A DNA stretch of 64,000 bases from Rhabdophis nuchalis (Eukaryota; Chordata; Lepidosauria; Squamata; Natricidae). The stretch lies in contig CM077645.1 of the NCBI GenBank assembly GCA_039707465.1, forward strand, positions 167,849,503-167,913,502, read 5' to 3'. A program made the position numbers and the translations under genes. The notes beneath the pieces were generated by a model. That model was not told the origin of the DNA and made no database searches. It saw nothing but the letters and a program-made list of their open reading frames with translations. Shown here one piece after another: positions 21,223-34,500 of the stretch (position 1 is its first letter; each line of letters opens with the position of its first letter).

Positions 21223-21345
21223 CATTAAATGACCTTCACAATTGTTAAGTGAACTGAGACGCAGGCATGGAGCATCTGGACAGAACCACTGCCTCACCAT
21301 CAGATGTTCTAGCAAGGCAAGGTGACGCTCCACCTTCAAACTACA
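21223..21345. repeat. Dispersed GTTAAGTGA-class repeat, right part
   Basis: Continuation of the repeat at 19810-19972 after the hAT insertion, with ATTGTTAAGTGAACTGAGAC. Confidence 0.5.
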
Positions 21346-21882
21346 GTGCCTCCAGGAGGTGCTTGGACTTAAATTGGGCTAGGCGGCTGAATTTCCCAGT
21401 CTGGAGCCTCAAGTGGGAACTGCTACCATAGTTCAGTAGAATACAAAGGAACTGTGCTGAATCTGCTTTCTGTAGATGCTAGCTAGTAATTCTGCAAGCA
21501 ATTCCAAGGCAGACATAAACACAGTAAATTAAAAACTATTATTTATATAAAGTACTTATAAACAAGCATAGTACTATAATAAAAAAGAACATTTTAAAGT
21601 ATTAGCAAAAGTAGCTACAGTATTCCAGGCTTCAAGGCAACAAACGACGCAATGAGAGATTCACTTTTCTAGTCCTCCACATGGCAACAGTGAGGTGGAA
21701 AGAAAGCATACTGAGTGCAAAGACCCTGATCTGGTTGGTCATGTGACCAGGGGGAAACACACACATGACTATATGGATCTTGGAAATCACCTGCTATAAC
21801 TGGGCGATTTCCAGTTCTCAAAGGGGGGTTTCACAGGATTAAAAATGGCTGCTGTTTCAGAAAGGACTGAATCTAGGTCACA

Positions 21883-22027
21883 TAATAATAATAATAAATT
21901 TTATTTATAACCCGCTCTCTCTCCCCGAAGGGACTCGAGGCGGGGCACAGGGAATTAAAAAACAATTAAAACAGACAAAGTACAAAATTAAAATTGAATT
22001 AAACTTACCTTGCGCTAAAAACTTCTA
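21883..22027 (-). mobile_element. L2/CR1-clade LINE 3' tail fragment
   Basis: TTTATTTATAACCCGCTCTC and CCCGAAGGGACTCGAGGCGG are the inverted form of the 3' tail seen at 2870-2920 and 26195-26240. An ATT/AAT run lies at its end. Only the 3'UTR is present. Confidence 0.7.
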
Positions 22028-24079
22028 TGAAATTAAAACTTCAGAGACCTCCTGTTGGTCACAATTCTGAATCCCTGTCATAAGTACATTTGAGGTGTAT
22101 TCATAACTTCAAACAGTCATTAAATGGCCTTTCTGTCTCAAGAACTACCTGAATAGACTTCAGAGAAGTAATCTCTGGACTAATACAAAATAAATATAAA
22201 GACTTATTTTATAAATAAAGTGGCTAAGTTTTATAGTCAGATAAATATTCTTATATAACAAATATTTTAAAAAATCAGTCACATTCCAGAAGATATTTGG
22301 CAATGATTAAGCAAACAAATATATATCAAATCTATAAAACACTGAAATAAAATACAAATTGAATCCTATAAGATTTAGCAGAAACATGTTGTGCCAGATG
22401 TCATCAATTAAGAAAACACAGCCATTCTGCTTCATAGATCCTTGCAGCATATTTCCAAAACACGTATGTTAGAGTACAAGATGAAAAGGTATCACAACGT
22501 AGTCCTTTCTAGAGCGATGTTAGTATGCTTATTTCTTTGTTTGAAACAACCAAAAGGAAAGATACGTGAAGAAATAAGAAAACTCAAAATAACAGGATTT
22601 CTGGGGGACTTGGAGAATGAAAAGCAGCAGTCTCTGAAGAGATATGGATGGCAGGGAGACAAATTATGAAATGCATACAACAATGTTATCACACACATTT
22701 ACATGTTTGTGTAGGAAATTGAAATTCAAATGTATAACACTGACATTTGTATGAAGTTAACACCCTGTCATCATTGCAGTTGCTGCAGATGGTGCTGTGA
22801 AGAAATATATTACTGGGATGTGAAAGACTCATATATGAATCTATAACACAAGCTGTTGGAATTAGTATATATAGAATATGTTAAGGAAATCTCAATGAAG
22901 ATATGAGTATCTAAAATCCATGTTTCTTATCAATAAGAAACTTTTGTCAGGAAGTTATTACTAGCCAGAACTACTGGGCATAGTTACACAGTGGCAAATC
23001 AAGATTTGTCTCTGCATAAGACGTTAATGATCACTAGAAAAAAGATATAGAAATATAGAAATAGAATTGGCCACAAGTGATTAGAGACACACACAAGGAA
23101 TTTGTCTCTGGTGCATAAGCTCTCAATATACTGTACATACAAACAACAAGCGACAACCATAACCATAACCGTAAAATAAAATGATCATAAATCATAGATA
23201 CAACACTCAGTGACTGTCATAGGTTACTAAAGCAATCAACAAAATCATGATAGGATACTAAAGCAACCAATGTAAATCATGAGATACAGTAACAAGTTAC
23301 AGTCATAAGAATCTAAGGAAATAGGTATGTAACTATTCCATACATAAAAATTATGGAATAAGTGCATGAGAAAAAGCACATAGACCTTTGAGAAAATGCT
23401 CAGTTGCTTCTTCTGACAGTTAAGAAGCATCTCATTGTCATACTGTGATTGTGACACCTCCCTTAACAAGGGATGTTAAGCAGCCAATCATTTGCCTTTG
23501 TTCTAGTATTATACTTTTTGTTGCTCAAGGAAACGAAGCTAAGAGAGACAGGTTTGTCACTCATTTTATTTATTTCTACAAAATATTATATGTTGCTTAG
23601 ACTCAAGACTGCCCATAATTAACCAATATTCATAACTTACAACTCCCCCACAAATTAATTAAGCACCTTTCCTAGCTAGTAAGTACATGGCAGCTCTTAG
23701 ACTGCTAACACCAAAGATTCAGTGGAATAGACTTATCTCGAGTACCTTCCTGAAGGCTATGAGGTTTAGGATATTTCACACCCCAAGATACGTTCCAGAG
23801 TATGAAGGCAGTCCTTAGAGAAGAAAAATCATTGGATCCCCATGTCTACCACTCATATAGAGTGGGAATTCTCAGCGGCTGGTCCCTGCATGAATGGCAA
23901 TTTTCTTTGGTCACAACCATTTTCTATCCCATTTCCTTGTTTTTCACATCAAGTATACTGTATAACAAATGGCTAATAAACATGTGCAACAAATTGCACA
24001 TAAACATTCTAAAAAGAAAGTCATCTGAATTTGGAATTCTCTATGTTGGTTGCTTCCCTTTGAAACATTATCCCTACAG
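22028..24079. other. Intergenic sequence, nothing recognised
   Basis: AT-rich with short runs of simple sequence (for example AACCATAACCATAACCGTAA near 23155). Open frames are under 100 codons and lack family features. Confidence 0.5.
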
Positions 24080-24330
24080 AAAATAAGATTGGCAACCTGT
24101 TTCACACTCTTTCACAAAGCCCTGGTTTTGCCAACAGACCTGGGGAACCCAGAATGGGATGGGGCCCATCAAAAGGCTTATTTGACTGATTATTGTCTTC
24201 AGGGTGGTGAGGGGTTATTGCTTTTTATTGGAGGTGTTTTTTTGAGATTTTTAACTTTGTAAGCTGCCCAGAGTCACTAAGAATGAATTAGGCAGCTATA
24301 TAAATTTTCATTTATTCATAAATACATCCT
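24080..24330 (+). mobile_element. LINE-like 3' end fragment
   Basis: CACAAAGCCCTGGTTTTGCC, then GGCTTATTTGACTGATT and a tail with AAGCTGCCCAGAGTCACTAA and GGCAGCTATATAAATTTTCA, have the layout of a CR1-like LINE or related SINE tail. A similar tail is at 5490-5570. The family is not certain. Confidence 0.5.
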
Positions 24331-25775
24331 TGAATTTGAAGCAGGAACTTGCAATGGAAATTTCTCTTTTTTTGTATTTTCCATTTGTAGCTAATTTTTA
24401 AAATAAAATTATATATTATAAAAGTAGTATTCTGGGTGATCACTAAAATCTTTGCACTACTAAATAATATTTTATATTGAAATCTGTGGGTTATAATCTG
24501 GTTACATGAACATAGAGAACTTATTTGTTATAGTGGTTTTTTGTGTCATTTGGAAAATATGAACTTCAATATCTGGCAATGCAAAGTGCAACATTCACCC
24601 TGTTGTGAATATCTACACTGTATGTAATTAAATGCACCATCATATGAAAAGCTCTCTAGTTCCTTAGAACTCATTATGTTATAAAAATCTTATCCTATTC
24701 AACTTAAAATTGTCTTTCTATATGGTAATTTAAACATTATTTCATATCTTGCATTTAATAGAACAGACAATAGCTTATGGCTTTTTTATGAGTAACAACT
24801 GTCAGGTACTTAATATGTACTGTCATATCTAGCATTTAATGCTTTATGAGGGTTAAACATACTTAATTCTTTCAATTTCTCCTTCTAATTTTTATTTTTG
24901 TGTGGCACCAACTTTGTTAATATTTTTCTGAACCTTTTCTATAAGTCTTGTCATTCTCATTTCAATCCATGTTTCTGAGAGATAGGATTCTTCATGAGCC
25001 AAAGAATCCAGACACATAGCTGTTTTTGTTTGTCATAGCAGTAAATCACCATAATTTTCCTCGTCTTCTGGCAAGGAGTATTTTCTTCTCTGCTTCTCCA
25101 TTCCTTAAGGTTCCAATGTTTTTCCCTATCCAGTAAGATTTGTTGTATGTCTTCCTATTAAGTCTCATGACCAATTTTTTCCAACAAAACCTGAAAGCAC
25201 AATATACAAATCCATACATCACTAAAATATATCACTCTTACCATGACCTTTAACTGGGAAAAATAACTTTTGAATAAAGGTATTTCAAATGGGCTAGTTT
25301 ACAGAAAGCTTCCAAAATCTGAGGATCATGACTCCCAAGAGAATGAAAGTTGTGGCTGCTTCTGTGCTATTGGCTGCTGCTATGCTATACCAGGTTGCTG
25401 CAATCACATTATCTTCATTTTCAACATTCTGACAGTTTCCCAGTCAGTCTTACAAACCCTTCCCCCATCTAGCAGCAGTCCCTTTCCTGCATATTAGAAA
25501 GAGATGGGATGGGAAGGGAAGAGGAGAGTTTCAAGATTCCAACAAGGAAACCCACTGGTAAAACCAAGAGTTGGAAGATGCTCCTGCTACACTGCTTTTT
25601 CGCCTGCCTTTGATTTGTGTTTCTGTTTAGTTAAGGAAATATCTCTAAAACAATAATCCAGTGGGACAACAGACTGTCAATACTTTCTAAATCTCTTGCC
25701 ATGCACACATTTCACGCAACTTTCCTTCAAGCTTGTAAATTCTCATTCTATGTTCTCTTCATAATCTTAAGCTTC
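24331..25775. other. Intergenic sequence, nothing recognised
   Basis: AT-rich, without a supported gene or clear repeat. Confidence 0.5.
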
Positions 25776-26246
25776 AAGGTGTTGATTATCATCTTTAAAG
25801 CGCTCCATGGCTCGGGACCTAGCTATCTGCGGGATCGGATCCTGCCTCATACATCCTCACGGCCGATTCGCTCCCACAGAGAGGGACTTCTCCGGGTGCC
25901 GTCCACTAGACTCTGTCAGCGGGCGACGCCCAGGGGAAGGGCTCTCTCTGTGGCGGGCCCGGCCCTCTGGAACGACCTTCCCCCCGACATTAGGACGACC
26001 ACGGACCTCCGCTCCTTCCGTCTCAAATTAAAAACGCATTTCTTCTGTCTGGCCGGCCTAGGATAGTCTCTCTGTCTTTGGGGTTTTATTGGGGTTTTAT
26101 AGTATAGCTTAGTTTTAATGGGAATTTTAGCGCAGGTTTAGATTTAATTTATTTTTAATGAAATGTTTGTATATATTTATTGTTTTACTGTGCCTGTGCA
26201 CCGCCCCGAGTCCCCGAGGGGAGAGGGTGCGGTTTAGAAATATTAA

Positions 26247-26286
<40 letters not shown>

Positions 26287-26292
26287 ATTATT
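25776..26292 (+). mobile_element. 5'-truncated L2/CR1-clade LINE with (ATT)n end
   Basis: Encodes the same ORF2 C-terminus as the copy at 2452: FKALHGSGPSYLRDR, RSHREGLLRVPS, GRALSVAGPALWNDLPP and LKTHFF. A 3'UTR with CCGCCCCGAGTCCCCGAGGG and an (ATT)n run follow. The coding part (to 26066) has no stop before the natural end, suggesting a fairly recent insertion. Confidence 0.88.
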
Positions 26293-26725
26293 AAGTATCG
26301 AAGTGTGGTCCCTCATTATTCTTCTGCTTAATGAATCTTCCTGCAGTTCCTGCAAGTATTGTTTCCTCACTGTTAATGGCAATGCCTTTGCTTCCTCTTT
26401 TCTGTTGGTAGTTTTCGGTGGACCCTTCCTTTCAATCTATGTCCACTTATTTTATATAGATCAATGACGAAGTGTTTGCTTTCCCTGTTTACTTGTTCTC
26501 CACCCAGATTTTACTTATTGAGCCAGTCTGCAGCTGGTAGTCCTACTGCATTAAGCAAATATTATTTTAAATGCCATATTATTTAACAACCATTGTACGA
26601 TAACTAGTTCACACATAATTTTAATAAGCCCTCCAATGGTTTAGAGCAGGGGTCTGCAAAGAGACACTTGTGAACAAGTCATTGTGTGTTTTTCAGGGTG
26701 ATAGGGTATGAGGTTACAGATTTTA

Positions 26726-26972
26726 ACTATTTGCCCTGTTTCCCTGAAAATAAGCCCTCCCAGGATAATAAGCCCAATCAGGCTTTTGAGCGTATGTGCT
26801 AAATGAAGCCCTCCCTGAAAATATTGCAACACAGCAGCAGCCATGAGGTGACCACGCTCGCTGCCTCCTGCACCTCAAAAATAATAAGACCTCCCAAAAA
26901 TAAGGCCAAGCGCGTATTTCACAGGTCAAAAGAAAACAAGACCCTGTCTTTTTTCAGGGGAAACATAGTAAA
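26726..26972. mobile_element. Short DNA transposon with CTGTTTCCCTGAAAATAAG ends
   Basis: CCTGTTTCCCTGAAAATAAG on the left pairs imperfectly with TTTTTTCAGGGGAAACATAG on the right. The interior repeats AATAAG motifs in both orientations. No coding capacity; the target duplication is not clear, so the superfamily is unassigned. Confidence 0.65.
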
Positions 26973-29900
26973 ATGGTAATGTTATTATTTATATTGTATT
27001 TTTGCATTTATCTATTTTTTAAATAAATGTATATGACTGCCCAACTCACAAATACAACACTTGGTGACTGATAAAAATTAAAAAACACAATAAGAATATA
27101 TTTCACAACCACCTGAAAAACGAAGTGGCTAGTGAACATAACATACACCGGCAGTGTGGGTTCGTTTATCCTTACAATCTCCATACATGGAAAAACAACT
27201 TTAGGTCTTTCCAAAAGATGAGTGAAGTTGGGGTTAATTTAGTATTAAGCGATATGGCATCCCAGCATGCAGGGACAGCTTTGAAAAGACACTTTAAATT
27301 GTTTTATCTGTATTTGTATGCAGTATTCTTGACATGGGAAGAATGCAAATAGGCAGGCAGGTTTTAATTAAATAAGGGAAGATGTACATCTTTAATGTAT
27401 TATGATTTTTAATATGAGAGTGCTCCTGGATTTCCATGATATAGTTTTTGAAGTTTTATTATTTGCTCCATTTTAAAATATTGCAATCTGGATAGTTGTT
27501 AATGATACCTATACTAAACTCAACCCCCCCCTCCCTTCTTCTCTGGCATAGATACTACAGATTACGCGCCCCATAGAACAACTTTCAAATGGCCCATGGT
27601 AAGATCATAATACAGAAAATGTAATTATACCATACCTATATCTGACTATACCAGATGAATCTGGAATTTCCTTCTTTTGTAAGAGGAACTGTAACCACCG
27701 TAGCGCATAGTTTTACAAGAAGATTGAGGTTGCAAATGTAGCAGTCATTAATGCAGTGGTCATTAAATGAATCAATTGTTTGTGTTGAGATATTTTTGCT
27801 GAACATTGGAAGTAAAAGCAGTTTTTGGCAAAAATATTTTAAAATGAGGTGTTATGATTGTAAATTGCTCAAATGGTTGTAAATGTGGGCCACTTACCAA
27901 GACTCTGAAATGAGGTCATGACTGCAGAGAGGGCCCAACCCTTGTAACGTCAGAGCTCGGACATAAGTACCTTTGAGGATCCACAGTAACTTTGACTGGT
28001 TACTAAGTATTTTATCCATATTATAGATTGTAATCTAATATTATTGTCTCTATATGATACATTAGAAACGGGTGAGACTATTAGCTGATCTGTAACATAA
28101 GCCTTACTTTACATATTAGCTTCAAAATTTTATTAAGTTCTACCCTTGATTTATCCCTATACTTGCAATTGGAGGACAAACATTATCTCACTACTGATTT
28201 TCATTATATTATGCCCTTATAACATTGCCTTCATTCCATTTCCAACCTACAACTAAAACAAGTTTCAACTATTCCTATTTTAAAATAGTGCTCTCCCTTT
28301 TCTCCCAATGCACTTTTTGACAATGGGAAAATGGCATATCTAGTACTTTTCATTGATGATGTAATATTGTGAGATGTAGGGTCTGCCCAGCTCCTACTGA
28401 CCAATTTAAGTTTTGGAAGGCAGATTCTCTTTGTTATGATCTCTAAGAATTACCATCCATAGCCATCTTTTCATGGGCTAATGGGGTAAACAGGTAGGTG
28501 GCTTCTGTGAAGGCTTCTACATAAGTGATGTCTGGCAGGCGCTTTCTGGTACATTAGTAAGGTAATGTAGCCTTCTTATAAATATTGGTTTCGTCTTTTT
28601 AAAATAGAGCTGTACCTGTTTTTTTCATGCTCTGTTGAAAAAGAACTAGATCTATTTTTTAAAACTAGTGCTTCTTTAAGAAAGGGCTAGTCCTGTGCTG
28701 CAAAGTTTGATATAAATTAGAAGACAGCCAGGATGGCTGGTTTGCCATCATAGAGTATATTAGACCTTTTCGGCTGTATGCATATGGATGTATTTTTTTA
28801 AAACTTTGGTCTAATTTCTGGTACTGCTCTTTGCCTACAGTGGCATGCCTTTATAGCATTACCTGGTGGAACTTGTTCATTATCAATTACTCTATCCTGC
28901 TTACCCCAACCCTCTTCCATGCCTACTACTTGTTTATCAGTTATTTGGACACAGATTTAGCTCTTTCATAAGAATGCCAGACTCATAATCTAACACAGCA
29001 TAGGCACTGAGCACATTGGGGCCTGCAACCTATTAATTAGACAACCTGATAGGTAGCTAAGCATGCTACACCAAGCACTTTCCTATACTAGTTCATCTCA
29101 CATTAGACAGAGTGATTGGTGGCTATTTTCCTGTTGGCAGATGATGCATAGTGGAGGACTCCACCAATCCTTTTCTTTAAAGTGTTGTGCATTAAAACAG
29201 TAAGGATAGCAATAGTCATCAGCTCATTATTGTAATAGAACAGAGCTAGGAACTGAAGCAGCAAATTTTATGCCAGCATGCTTTTCTGCAAAAAAGAAAG
29301 AAATATAGCATATTAATGTGACCATAAGATGTTTTAATGCTTTAATCCAATAAGATTTTGACGGGGGACTATCTGACAATATTTTTGACCATTAGGCTAT
29401 AGCAGCTATTTTTCTGTCAAATTATATGAGCCTAAGGATTCTTATTATTATTGTGTCCTTCCTTCATAGGAGTTTGCATTCCAAACCATAGTTTCAGATT
29501 AGCTTTTTGTACAATTTCTTATACTGCCAAGAGATAAGATAAAGCATGAATTTGCTGCATTGTGACACCAATTCTGAAAGGTAGTTCTTCATAGAATGAC
29601 ATCATAATGGTTTAATCTATTCATTGCTGTGCCAGACATCAATAGCTCCATTTGCCATCTTATAAACCAAAGGGGTCACCTACAGTTAAAATAGTGAGTT
29701 CAATTTTATCATTCTAGTTTATTGTTAGTTAAATTTAATGCATAATATTCTACAAAGGAAAATAGTACTACATAATAAAAAGCCTCTAAGATAACCTAGA
29801 TAGGGGTTAAAAGCATCCAACAAGAGAAAGATGAAGTCATTGACAACAGGACAATGCCAAGAGAACATCAGCTCACAAGGGAGGGGATGACGACGACGAC

Positions 29901-30040
29901 GAGTGTGATCCAAGAAAGAGAAAGTGTGTAAAGGACACCTAACTTAACAATCTTAAAGCTCAACTATGAAACGGTTCCACTGCCCATCAGGGCCAGAGAG
30001 ACGAACATCTCAAATTTCATGTATTTCAACCAATTTGAAA
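26973..30040. other. Intergenic sequence upstream of PPP4R1
   Basis: Mostly AT-rich with no supported gene. A possible copy of the GTTAAGTGA-class repeat lies at about 27720-27990 (GGCCACTTACCAAGACTCTG). A short GAC run lies at 29889-29902. Confidence 0.5.
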
Positions 30041-30558
30041 GGAGACGGGGGGGGGAGGGGAGGATTGCAAGGTCGGGTCCGAGTCAAGTGAAGCCATTCT
30101 CAGGACAAGAGTGGGCTCTGGGAAGGGCGCGCCAATGTGCCATGTGGCTTTTTTTTCGAGCGGGCTAAAGCCATTCATTTCGCATTACCGATTCCGGCTA
30201 GGCCTGTCCTGCCGGGATAAACCGCTCTTACAGGGCTGCGCCCGGTTCAGGCGGCTCTCGAGGCTGCGGTGAGTCAGTCGGAGGAGGAGAGGTGAAAAGC
30301 ATAGCTGCTCAGCTTGTCTGAGGCAGGCTCGCCCGCCTGCTTGCCTTCCCTCCCTGGCGGAGGCGGGGGCAACCGTTTGTGTCCGACTCAGACCCCTCCC
30401 TCTCTGGCTCGCTCGGTGTGAGACTCTCCCGGGGACGCCCGGAAACGCGCCTGGGCCCAAAGGCCTCAAGCCAGCCGTCTTTTCCCTCAGCCCTCGCTTC
30501 TTGGTGCCCTTGCGGTTAAATGTAGCCCCTGGAACCGGGCGGGGAGGTTTGGAGGAAC

Positions 30559-30565
30559 ATGGCGG
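30559..30565 (+). CDS. PPP4R1: PPP4R1 coding exon 1 (ATG plus four bases)
   Basis: The ATG at 30559 is followed by GCGG and a GTAGGT donor, so exon 1 contributes only Met-Ala and the first base of codon 3. Joining it to exon 2 gives MADLSLLQED, the known PPP4R1 N-terminus, which fixes the start. It lies in a CpG island with 5'UTR to the left. PPP4R1 is a HEAT-repeat scaffold/regulatory subunit of protein phosphatase 4, an essential PP2A-like Ser/Thr phosphatase. It binds the catalytic subunit PPP4C and has been reported to direct it to substrates, including the IKK complex and HDAC3. The human protein is about 950 residues; about 577 are encoded in this window. Confidence 0.88.
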
Positions 30566-31054
30566 GTAGGTAGCACCTCCCTTCCACCCCAATTCCCCAC
30601 CCCCACCCCATCGTCCCGTGGCGAGAACCCCCTTCTCGAAACAAATAAGTCCCAGAAGGAAAGGCAGCGGCGCCTTAGAGAGAGAGAGAACCCCCAGGCA
30701 ACTCCCCGATTTGGGTGGGGTATCTGGGGCCTCGCCGCCCGAGTTGCATGAGGTGTGCGCCTGTGCAACTATGGTGAAAGTGTGGGGCGTTTGTTTCCCC
30801 CTCTTCCTTTGAAAAAAAAACACTATGCGGCTCGCTCGCGTTTCTCAATCACAGTGAGGTAGGAAGGGCTTGTGGGATTTGTTGGCAGAGGGAGACGTCC
30901 CCCTTCCGTCTCTCTTCCCTCGGAGTGTAAATGTGAGGAGGGGGCGAGGTGTGGGCTCGGGTGCCAAAAGGAGCTCGTAATGAGGTGGGGCCGCGCGGAG
31001 TCCCTCGGCGAGAATTCACGTTGTCTTTTGTTTTGTCTTAATCCGCCTGCCCAG

Positions 31055-31099
31055 ATCTGTCGCTGCTCCAGGAGGACGTTCAGGAGGAGATAGACGGAT
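31055..31099 (+). CDS. PPP4R1: PPP4R1 coding exon 2
   Basis: A 45-bp exon between a CTGCCCAG acceptor and a GTGAGT donor. It completes codon 3 and encodes DLSLLQEDVQEEIDG plus the first base of the next codon, matching the acidic PPP4R1 N-terminus with conservative changes. Intron 1 is only 489 bp, so both short exons lie in the CpG island, whereas intron 2 is about 13.9 kb. Confidence 0.9.
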
Positions 31100-31500
31100 G
31101 TGAGTATCCTCAGCCGCCGCCTTCCCCCTTTGCACATTGAAGGCCCTCCCAGCCCTGCTGCTAACTGGGGAGAGCCGGGGGGGGGGAGGGCCCGCCACTT
31201 CCTTCTCACCCGGAAACTCTGGGTACCCCCAAGTCTTGAAAGAAATGGGGAGAGGGAACCCATCTCTTTTCAAGCGCGGTTGGTGCCTTGGATGAAATAC
31301 GGGAGGGGCAGAGGAGTATTGTTGACCTCTTTTGATTTTCTTTCCGTGAATGGAGGGTTTGAAATCGGGAGGGCGGCCCAAGTTGCATTGTGGGAGGAAG
31401 TAGCCAAGCTCAGCTGTCCGGGCTGTTTCCCCCATTTGAGGGCATTTAGACGTGCCGTATGCAAAATTATCTGTGGGTGCCTTTAGTTCCTTGGCAGGCC

Positions 31501-34500
31501 GTGAACTGGAAATGGGGAATGCTATGAATTTGATGGGTTGGTTGGGTTTAATAGCATGGTTGAATGTGATATAGGGCATGTGCTTCTGAGCTTCCACTTT
31601 ACTAGTCTTGCCTTTGAAGGGAGTTGTTTATTTCTTGCCACTGAAGTTGGTTTAAGGTGGAAATACAGGAATTGATTTTCTTCCTGATTATAATGTTTAT
31701 ATGTTTAATTCATCCCTTGACTGAGGTTGGCTGTATTTGGGGAGGGTGGGCGCTAGTTGATGGTGAAGAACAGTTTACTTTCTATAAAGAATTTTTAAAA
31801 ATGTGGTAGTTTAACTAGATAGGATAACTGCTGCTACAGTGCAAACAAATAAGTCTTCATGTACCCAAAATCTACTCTGGAGAGATATAGATAGCTTAGT
31901 AACAGATCTGGGGTGATGCAAAGCAGGGACTGTACAGAAAAGGGGCATGTCCAGCAGTTCAAATAAATATTTATTTACATTGCTTTATATTTTGCTTTAG
32001 TTTTAGAAAAATGCAAGTTAATTTCTATTTTAAATAAATTTGGTGATGGGTCTTCAGTAGGTGAGGGTAGAAGGGATTTCCTTCTGAGACTTGCACCCAA
32101 TTGGAAGGACTATAATTAATACAAGAAATGTATTTACTTAAAAACAGGTATAAGTGTTTGAAATAGGTTGTATTTGCACTGTCTATAATTTGACATATCT
32201 TGTTAATTCCTGGAAAAGTGTGAGTATCTTTTGAAAAGAAGCAATTATACTAACTGTCCATGAAACTTTGTAGCCTTTCCCAACCTATGTATTTTCATGA
32301 TATGTTTGGCCAGAGGTCATATAATTTTCTGAGCTAATACTCAGGGTAGGGAATTCTGGGAGTTCTGGTACAATTCATATGAAGCTTATTATTTATCAAT
32401 CAGGTTTGGAAGATTTGTGAATTATGCCTCAGAGACTTGAACTTTTTAAAGTCAATTTGTGCATTCATCATTTTGATATCATGATATAGAAACTTTTTTT
32501 TTAAAGACTGCCATGCAGGAGGGCTTGTCCATTTGAAGTATCAAATTCATTTTGAATCTGGCTAATGAAATATGAAATCTCAGAAGACAAAACAACAAGA
32601 TAGCCCTATAGTATTGTGTGTTGTTCAGTCTGTACTCAATATATCCCCTCAATTAGCCTTTATTTGCTTTCTGGAAAAGGCTAGACATTTTTAAAAAAAA
32701 TAGAAGTTGTAGAAACTTAACATTTTCCTCTCCTGTAAGATTGCCTATAAGGAATGCAAAGAATTCTTGGATATGAAATATAGAATATAGTGATTACCTG
32801 TGCAAAACATCAATTTATTTTTTAAAAAGAATATTTTATTTGTTTTAATGATTGACAGGTACAGGGCTTGGCAAGCATAGCTTGAATATATTGGTTTCCA
32901 TAGGCACTAACAAAGATCCTTGATATAATGGAAAAGTGAACTAACAATGAAAAAGTCAGAAGTGATTGTACTTGAATTATATATATCTCCAATAAAGATG
33001 TAAAACAGTTTGATACTGTTTATTATAACATCTTTTTTGAAGGACTCCGATGCCATCTGCCTGAAGACATACATTGTATGTAATTATTTCCTGGCCATTA
33101 ACTTTTAGATTGAATTGCTGTGTAACAGTTTATCTTGCAAAGTTTCTAAGTTGTAAGGGCAATTTTAGGGGAAAGTAAAGTTGCTTTCTAATTGTAAACA
33201 GTGTTCTAGCATTCATCTTGTACAGCTGAATTCACATTAATATTCACGGGGTTGTTTTTTCTCTTCCTTTGCTAACCTATGAAAGTGGCATTTGTTGTAT
33301 GAGCTTTCATGCCTTTACTTTCTTGATTATTAGAGTTACAGTGGGAAAATTTTATCAAAGAGGAGTATCTTTTAATGAGTGTTTGACGTGTTTGAAATCT
33401 ATATTAGCTTCATTTCCTGTAAAAGTCATCTTTGTGCCAAAATTCTTCAACTGAGAACACATTATTTCTTGTTCTTACATGTTTTATTCTGAACGTTGTA
33501 CCCTGTGTGTTCCTTGAGTAGTGCAGCTGTCTTGGCCCTCTATACAGAGGCTATAGAAATGTTCATCAAAACACTTTATCTGTACTCAGAGATTTATGGA
33601 TAAAGGTAGAATCTTTACCTGGCCATAAGTGAGGCACTGATAATGCCAGTAAATTGAATTGTATGTTATAAGTTGATCTCCTATTAGAGACTGGTTGGTG
33701 GTTATTTTATCCTAGAATTCAATAATGCATTTTTTTGTTGTTGTTCCTAAGGCATTATATGACTTAGGAAAGAAGAACACTGTTCTTTACTTTTTCATTT
33801 GAGAGTTTATACTCTAAACTTATTGTACGCAAAAACAGTGGCCCAATTTCTAATGTCTGAATAGTGCCTAATTAGACTTGGGGTTGTATTCCAGTTAGTC
33901 ATTTTTGAGAACACTATCTTTCCACCTTCTATTCTTCCATTAATAATCAGGATTAACAAGGGTATTTTGTTTTTTGTTAACCTTTTCTTAGTTTGGCTGG
34001 CTCTGCCAATAATTTTCAAACAAATTAGAAAACAATTCTAAAGAAACTGCTGCCATATGGCCTTTTACCAGAATTTGTATTATACATGGTCTATGAGAGG
34101 GCTAGAGAGATTCTTAGGAATCGTTTTGGATGCAGAATATTTAAAAAAATTAAATCCTGAAAGCTGACCTCTGTTAGGAACCAGTTTGCTAACCTTACCA
34201 TTTTAACTATCTCAAAATATTAGAAAGCATTTTACAAGGCATTATTTTTAATGAATACATTTGCCCTTGTGGTTCTGAAACCACTGGAATATTAAAATGA
34301 TAGGTCATGTTTTCCATTATTACACTTTTTACAGAGACAAAGTACATTACTTTTATTAACTTTTGTGGTCATTAGATGATTTTAACATTTATCAGGTAAA
34401 CAGCTGAATAGGATTTACAACATACCTAATTTTGTATAGTACTTACAAAGATAGGAAAGAGATCCACTATTATTTGTAAATAAATTACACATATTATGTA

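Larger units (their letters stand above)
30050..31500 (+). promoter_or_regulatory. PPP4R1: CpG island: PPP4R1 promoter, 5'UTR, exons 1 and 2
   Basis: G+C and CpG rise sharply here compared with both flanks, with runs such as GCGGCTCGCTCGCG near 30825. The block holds the first two coding exons of PPP4R1. The 5'UTR lies left of 30559, but its exact start is not visible. Minus-strand open frames across it (for example 30185-30823) have no recognisable domain and are probably composition effects. A divergent non-coding transcript is possible but cannot be shown from sequence. Confidence 0.75.

Noticed and set aside
26641..26665. GCAGGGGTCTGCAAA as the end of another hAT element
   Set aside because: Only one short end-like motif, with no partner terminus or duplication.
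30185..30823. 212-codon minus-strand open frame
   Set aside because: Lies in the PPP4R1 CpG island, opposite the 5'UTR and exon 1, with no domain.
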